Made by a program: the position numbers and the translations under genes. The notes beneath the pieces are model-generated. The model worked only from the letters and a program-made list of their open reading frames with translations, was not told where the DNA came from and searched no databases. DNA of 20,243 nt, from contig DHMA01000097.1 of NCBI GenBank assembly GCA_002405555.1, forward strand, positions 1 to 20,243. Direction: 5' to 3'. Each line of letters starts with the position of its first letter. The first letter of the stretch is position 1. Shown piece by piece: positions 16,024 to 20,243 of the stretch. This stretch comes from Opitutia bacterium UBA4654 (GTDB lineage Bacteria; Verrucomicrobiota; Verrucomicrobiia; Opitutales; Intestinicryptomonadaceae).

Positions 16024-17361
16024 TTAGGCGATATTAGCCCATTCGCCGCGGTTTTTGCGCGACAGATATTTGTTCGCCTCGGAATCGCCCACAAAGCGGC
16101 GGGTCTTCCAGTCCCATTCGAGCCTGCGTCCGAGCTTGTAGGCGATGTTGCCTATGATGCACATGTTGCAGCTCGATACCCCGATTTCGGCGGGGCAAAT
16201 CGGCGGGCGACCCGTGCGGATTGCGTTGAAGAAATTGTCCTTGTGCCCCTCGCAGACGTAGGGGAAGTCCTTTTTGGGGGCGATTTTCCCGGAGCGCAGA
16301 GACGGCTTGTCAGCCCAGAAAATTCCGCCGCGCGACGCCGTCGCCACGCCCTCCGTCCCGACGAAAGTTACCATCGCCGAGCCGTGCGGATAGCCCCTTT
16401 CGGCGAGAATCTTCGGCTGTCCGTAGTAGACCATGACGCCGTTTGCGTACTCGTAGCAGATGTTGCGGGTGTCGCTTTTAATGCTTCGGTTTTGGTCTTC
16501 GAAAACGTGGACGTACTTCGGGCCTTTGCCGTCCATGCCAAGCCCCCACTGGGCGATGTCGAAGTGGTGCGCGCCCCAGTCGGCCTGCATGCCGTTGCCG
16601 TAGTCGTAGTGCCAGCGCCACGCGCCCCACTGGTGCGAGTAGCGGTTGGGCGCGGGGGCGAGAAACGGAAGCAGATTGCTCGAAAACGGCCGCATTGGCG
16701 CGGGGCCAATCCACATGTCCCAATCGACGCCTTTCGGGGTTTCCTCCGCCGCCCAATTATAGATTACGGGAAATTTTCTGCCGATGTTGCACCAAACCTG
16801 CTTGATTTCGCCGAGCATGCCGCTTCGGGCAAGCCTTACCGCCTCGCGGAAGCTCGCCTCGCTGCGCTGTTGCGAGCCTGTCTGGAAGACGACGCCGTTT
16901 GCGTTCACAGCGTCGATAATCTGCCTGCCCTCGTCAACGGTGAACGTGAGCGGCTTTTCGCAGTAGATGTGCTTGCCCGCGCGGGCTGCGAGCACCGAAA
17001 TAATCGTGTGCCAGTGGTCGGGGGTTACGATGAACACGGCGTCAACCGACTTGTCGGCGAGCAGGTTTCTGAAATCCTTGTGCGTTTTGACCGCCACGGA
17101 CTCTCCGCGCTTTTTGTAGAAAGACTCTATCCTGTTTTTGTTGAACGACAGCCGCTCGTCGTCAACGTCGCAAATCGACGTAATGCGTACGGACTTGTCG
17201 TAGAGCAGCCCCGATATGTGCCCGCTCATCATTTTGCCGAGACCGATAAGCCCCAGATTGATTTTGTCGTTGGGCGAGCCGTTCGCAAAAAGCCCGTTCG
17301 AGACAAAGAACGGAGCGGCGGCGGCAAAACCCGCGTTTTTCAGAAATGTGCGTCTTTCCAT
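16024..17361 (-). CDS. Tat-exported Gfo/Idh/MocA-family oxidoreductase
   Basis: This is a 445-residue NAD(P)-dependent oxidoreductase of the Gfo/Idh/MocA family, which typically oxidises or reduces sugars and sugar derivatives. The N-terminus is a twin-arginine signal (MERRTFLKNAGFAAAAPFFV), so the folded protein should be exported with its cofactor. The Rossmann motif is at 36-48 (LGLIGLGKMMSGH), followed by the usual DHWHTI (115-120) and the family lysine motif YCEKPL (133-138). The substrate-domain segment MQADWGAHHFDIAQWGLG (258-275) supplies probable active-site histidines. C-terminal segments FVGTEGVA and EGHKDNFFNAIRTGRPP are also family-typical. ATG 17361 is chosen because it begins the Tat signal. 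The frame stays open further upstream through a palindrome-rich region that is unlikely to be coded. Its partner is the ThuA-domain gene 19 bases downstream. The sugar substrate cannot be inferred. Confidence 0.92.
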   Translation of the reverse strand: MERRTFLKNAGFAAAAPFFVSNGLFANGSPNDKINLGLIGLGKMMSGHISGLLYDKSVRITSICDVDDERLSFNKNRIESFYKKRGESVAVKTHKDFRNLLADKSVDAVFIVTPDHWHTIISVLAARAGKHIYCEKPLTFTVDEGRQIIDAVNANGVVFQTGSQQRSEASFREAVRLARSGMLGEIKQVWCNIGRKFPVIYNWAAEETPKGVDWDMWIGPAPMRPFSSNLLPFLAPAPNRYSHQWGAWRWHYDYGNGMQADWGAHHFDIAQWGLGMDGKGPKYVHVFEDQNRSIKSDTRNICYEYANGVMVYYGQPKILAERGYPHGSAMVTFVGTEGVATASRGGIFWADKPSLRSGKIAPKKDFPYVCEGHKDNFFNAIRTGRPPICPAEIGVSSCNMCIIGNIAYKLGRRLEWDWKTRRFVGDSEANKYLSRKNRGEWANIA

Positions 17362-17395
17362 AATTAATATGTGTGCGTTTACAGATTCAAAAGTA

Positions 17396-17447
17396 TTCGG
17401 GACGCCCGAATTCGGGCAAGCAAATATTTGCAAAAGCCGATTTCGGC
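17396..17447. repeat. Cluster of adjacent palindromes upstream of the Gfo/Idh gene
   Basis: Within 52 bases lie GCCCGAATTCGGGC (17404-17417, perfect 14-bp palindrome), GCAAATATTTGC (17420-17431, perfect 12-bp palindrome) and GCCGATTTCGGC (17436-17447, 5-bp arms around TT). A further TTCGGG at 17396-17401 pairs with CCCGAA at 17405-17410, so the hexamer TTCGGG occurs in alternating orientation. The cluster starts 34 bases upstream of the Gfo/Idh ATG. It may be a dimeric-repressor operator or a structured leader. Confidence 0.6.
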
Positions 17448-17550
17448 AAACCTCATTCGATTGAGAAGCTCACACAAAAATCCGCATATCCATTATTTGC
17501 AACAAGTAAGCTTCGCAAAGGCGGCGGGCAATCTTTTAAGTCGAATTGTG

Positions 17551-17580
17551 TTGACGTATGCGGGTTTCGGAAGCTATATT
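17551..17580 (+). promoter_or_regulatory. Likely sigma-70-like promoter of nifJ
   Basis: TTGACG (17551-17556) and TATATT (17575-17580), separated by 18 bases, match sigma-70 consensus well (5 of 6 at each element). Transcription would start near 17587, giving a leader of about 76 bases before the nifJ ATG. Confidence 0.55.
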
Positions 17581-17662
17581 GGGGGCGATTTTTTAGAGTC
17601 GGTGGGCGTATTTTGCGCAAACCGGCGTTTATCGCAGCTCTATTTTAATACATCATACAATC

Positions 17663-20243
17663 ATGAAGAAAAACAACAGCGTAATTACGGACGGCAACGA
17701 AGCGGTAGCCTCGATTGCCTTCCGCGTAAGCGAAACAATCGCCATCTACCCCATCACGCCGTCGTCGCCGATGGCGGAATCGTGCGAGGAATGGGCGGTT
17801 AAAGGCAAGAAAAACATCTGGGGCGTTACCCCCTCAATCAGCCAGCTCCAAAGCGAAGGCGGCGTTGCTGGCGCGGTTCACGGCGCGCTCCAAACAGGCA
17901 CGCTGATGACCACCTTCACGGCGTCGCAGGGTCTGCTGCTGATGATTCCGAACATGTACAAGATTGCGGGCGAACTCACAAGCTTTGTCATGCACGTTTC
18001 GGCCCGCGCGCTCGCCCACCACGGCCTCTCGATTTTCGGCGACCAGACCGACGTAATGGCATGCCGCCAGACGGGCTTTGCAATGCTCTGCTCGAACAGC
18101 GTTCAGGAAGCGCACGACATGGCGCTCATCGCGCACGCGTCCACGCTCGAATCGCGCGTTCCGTTCCTGCACTTCTTCGACGGTTTCCGCACTTCGCACG
18201 AAATCAACACGTACGAACCCATCTCCGACGACATCGTAAGGCAGATGATTCCCGAAGAAAAGGTTCTCGAATTCCGCAAACGCTCGCTCAGAAACGAAAA
18301 TCCGTTTATCCGCGGCACGGCGCAGAACCCCGACGTATACTTCCAAAGCTGGGAAGCGCGCAACCCCTACTACGCGAAATGCGCGGAAATCGTCGCCGAA
18401 CAGATGGAAAAATTCGGCAAGCTCACGGGCAGAATCTACAAGCCCTACCAGTATGTGGGCGCGCCCGACGCCGAAAAGGTCGTAGTCCTCATGGGCAGCG
18501 GCGCGGAAACGACCGAAGAAGTTTCGGCGTTCCTCAATAAAAACGGCGAAAAGACTGGCGTTCTGGCGGTCAGAATGTTCCGCCCGTTCAGCGTCAAGAT
18601 GTTTGCGGAAGCCCTCCCCAAGACGGTCAAGACAATCACCGTTCTCGACAGGACAAAGGAACTCGGCGCGATGGGCGAACCGCTCTATCAGGAAATCACA
18701 GCCTCCATTGCGGAAGCGCGCAACAGCGGTTTCCTCCCGCGCTCGTTCGACCCCGTCGTTCTCGGCGGCAGATACGCGCTCGGCTCGAAAGACTACACCC
18801 CCGCGATGGCGAAGGGCGTGTTCGACAACATGTCGGCGGCTACCCCCAAGAACCACTTCTCGGTCGGCATTATCGACGACGTTTCCAACAACTCCATTTC
18901 GTACGACGAATCCTTCAAGCTTGACGACCCCACCGTTCTCAGCGCGGTATTCTACGGTCTCGGCTCGGACGGCACGGTCGGCGCGAACAAGAACACAATT
19001 AAAATCATCGGGCACGAAACCCCGAACTTCGCGCAGGCGTACTTTGTGTACGACTCAAAGAAGAGCGGCGGCATAACGGTTTCGCACCTGCGCTTCGGAC
19101 CCAACCCGATTCGCGCGCCCTATCTCGTGCGCCACGCGCAGTTCGTGGGCTGCCACCAGTTCTCGTTCATGCAGAAATACAGAGTGCTCGACTGCGCGGC
19201 GGAAGGCGCGGTATTCCTGCTCAACTCAATCTACGACGCAAAAACCGTTTGGAACCACCTCAACCGCGAGGTTCAGCAGACGATTATCGACAAGAAGCTC
19301 AAATTCTACGTCATCGACGCATACCGCGTCGCCAAGGCGATGGGCATGGGCGGCAGAATCAACACGATAATGCAGACCTGCTACTTCGCGATTTCGGGCG
19401 TCCTCCCGAAGGACGAAGCCATCGCGAAAATCAAGGCGGCAATCGAAAAGACCTATGGCAAGAAAGGCCCGCAGGTTGTCCAGAAGAACTTTGCGGCGGT
19501 TGACGCTTCGGTCGAAAACCTCCAACAGGTCGAAGTTCCCGCGGAAGCTACGGCGGAGGCAGGCTTCCCGCCCGCGGTTTCCGACAAGGCTCCCGATTTC
19601 GTCAAACGCGTAACGGCCATCATGATGAGCGACGAGGGCGACAAGCTCCCCGTTTCGGCTCTGCCCGTTGACGGCACTTGGCCGTCGGCTACCACCCAGT
19701 GGGAAAAGCGCAACATTGCAATCGACATTCCCGAATGGAATCCCGACCTCTGCATTCAGTGCGCAAAGTGCGCCACAATCTGCCCCCACGCGGCGATTCG
19801 CGCAAAGTTCTACCCGAACTCGGTTCTCGAAAACGCGCCCGCAGACTTCAAGCACGTCGCGTTCCGCTCGCCCAAGAACCCCGACTGCTCGTTCACGATT
19901 CAGGTTGCTCCCGAAGACTGCACGGGTTGCGGTCTCTGCGCGACGGTTTGCCCCGCAAAGAGCAAGACCGAAGAGGGCGTCAAGGCTCTGATGATGACGG
20001 CGCAGGAACCCATTCGCGAAAAAGAGGAAAAGAATTTCGAATTCTTCCTCTCGATTCCGAACCCCGACAGGCTCAAGCTTGGCGACACCGTCAAGGACGT
20101 CCAGTTCCGCCAGCCGCTCTTCGAGTTCTCCGGCTCGTGCGCGGGTTGCGGCGAAACGCCCTATGTCAAGACGCTCACGCAGCTCTTCGGCGACAGGCTC
20201 TTCATCGCAAATGCGACGGGTTGCTCCTCCATTTACGGCGGCA
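17663..20243 (+). CDS. nifJ: Pyruvate:ferredoxin (flavodoxin) oxidoreductase, C-terminus cut by the window edge
   Basis: This cytoplasmic thiamine-diphosphate and iron-sulfur enzyme converts pyruvate and CoA to acetyl-CoA and CO2, passing electrons to ferredoxin or flavodoxin. It is a hallmark of anaerobic pyruvate metabolism. The visible 860 codons show the single-chain form. Domain I carries YPITPSSPMAE (29-39), followed by the remaining N-terminal domains. A 2x[4Fe-4S] ferredoxin domain has CIQCAKCATICP (Cys697, 700, 703, 707) and CTGCGLCATVCP (Cys753, 756, 759, 763). The thiamine-binding domain then begins with Cys826, Cys829 (CAGCGE) and Cys854 (ATGCSS). These have the 3- and 28-residue spacings of the proximal cluster ligands. 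Full-length enzymes have about 1170-1200 residues, so roughly 310-340, including the last cluster cysteine, are missing. Start 17663 gives a standard N-terminus. Confidence 0.97.
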   Translation, partial: MKKNNSVITDGNEAVASIAFRVSETIAIYPITPSSPMAESCEEWAVKGKKNIWGVTPSISQLQSEGGVAGAVHGALQTGTLMTTFTASQGLLLMIPNMYKIAGELTSFVMHVSARALAHHGLSIFGDQTDVMACRQTGFAMLCSNSVQEAHDMALIAHASTLESRVPFLHFFDGFRTSHEINTYEPISDDIVRQMIPEEKVLEFRKRSLRNENPFIRGTAQNPDVYFQSWEARNPYYAKCAEIVAEQMEKFGKLTGRIYKPYQYVGAPDAEKVVVLMGSGAETTEEVSAFLNKNGEKTGVLAVRMFRPFSVKMFAEALPKTVKTITVLDRTKELGAMGEPLYQEITASIAEARNSGFLPRSFDPVVLGGRYALGSKDYTPAMAKGVFDNMSAATPKNHFSVGIIDDVSNNSISYDESFKLDDPTVLSAVFYGLGSDGTVGANKNTIKIIGHETPNFAQAYFVYDSKKSGGITVSHLRFGPNPIRAPYLVRHAQFVGCHQFSFMQKYRVLDCAAEGAVFLLNSIYDAKTVWNHLNREVQQTIIDKKLKFYVIDAYRVAKAMGMGGRINTIMQTCYFAISGVLPKDEAIAKIKAAIEKTYGKKGPQVVQKNFAAVDASVENLQQVEVPAEATAEAGFPPAVSDKAPDFVKRVTAIMMSDEGDKLPVSALPVDGTWPSATTQWEKRNIAIDIPEWNPDLCIQCAKCATICPHAAIRAKFYPNSVLENAPADFKHVAFRSPKNPDCSFTIQVAPEDCTGCGLCATVCPAKSKTEEGVKALMMTAQEPIREKEEKNFEFFLSIPNPDRLKLGDTVKDVQFRQPLFEFSGSCAGCGETPYVKTLTQLFGDRLFIANATGCSSIYGG

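Larger units (their letters stand above)
17362..17662. other. Divergent intergenic region between the Gfo/Idh operon and nifJ
   Basis: These 301 bases hold no convincing gene and look more AT-rich than the flanking coding sequence. The left part contains a run of perfect palindromes, and the right part contains a good promoter for nifJ. Short open frames crossing it are fragmentary, lack family-like sequence and mostly run into known genes. Confidence 0.7.

Noticed and set aside
13221..16037. 938-codon open frame on the plus strand opposite the ThuA-domain gene
   Set aside because: It is a codon-aligned shadow with no motifs. The minus-strand frame has a signal peptide and clear domains.
17362..17433. 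24-codon N-terminal extension of the Gfo/Idh gene
   Set aside because: It has a non-ATG start and covers the palindrome cluster. It would also bury the twin-arginine signal that starts at 17361.

Overview
The window is a stretch of bacterial chromosome with GC-rich coding sequence and tightly packed genes. It carries 13 protein-coding genes, two of them cut by the window edges. I see no rRNA, tRNA, CRISPR array or insertion sequence. The porin and cleavable or lipoprotein signal peptides indicate a Gram-negative cell. A pyruvate:ferredoxin oxidoreductase suggests anaerobic metabolism. A twin-arginine Gfo/Idh/MocA protein next to a secreted ThuA-domain protein is a pairing typical of the Verrucomicrobiota/Planctomycetota group. 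My best guess is a host-associated or otherwise anaerobic member of Verrucomicrobiota, possibly Opitutales-like. This is inference from gene content; no marker gene was compared.

Layout. (1) 1-2771, minus strand: a small secreted coiled-coil protein followed by ileS, whose 3' end lies outside the window. (2) 2907-3809, plus strand: a lipoprotein of the endonuclease/exonuclease/phosphatase family, ending at a bidirectional terminator it shares with phoU. (3) 3926-10432, minus strand: a six-gene phosphate uptake operon read as porin, pstS, pstC, pstA, pstB, phoU. Spacing is tight and both pstC/pstA and pstA/pstB overlap as ATGA. (4) 10664-13125, plus strand: divergently transcribed phoR then phoB, ending at a second bidirectional terminator. 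(5) 13203-17361, minus strand: a Tat-exported Gfo/Idh/MocA oxidoreductase, then a secreted ThuA-domain protein with a long helical region and a discoidin-like C-terminus. (6) 17663 to the right edge, plus strand: pyruvate:ferredoxin oxidoreductase (nifJ), missing its C-terminus.

How the genes work together. Regions 3 and 4 form one self-contained phosphate-starvation module. An outer-membrane porin admits the anion, PstS captures it in the periplasm, and PstC/PstA/PstB pump it inward. PhoU links transporter state to the sensor kinase PhoR, and PhoR phosphorylates PhoB. In the shared divergent promoter region there is a direct repeat with exact 7-4-7 Pho-box geometry, oriented toward the porin-pst operon. 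The Gfo/Idh and ThuA proteins probably act on sugars or sugar derivatives outside the cytoplasm. A cluster of adjacent perfect palindromes upstream of them is a candidate regulatory site.

The least ordinary features are a roughly 275-residue soluble insertion in PstA, an extra hydrophobic segment pair in PstC, the Pho-box-like repeat and the palindrome cluster. I did not find a clearly new biological system. The window mostly holds recognisable housekeeping and phosphate-response genes with some unusual domain architecture.
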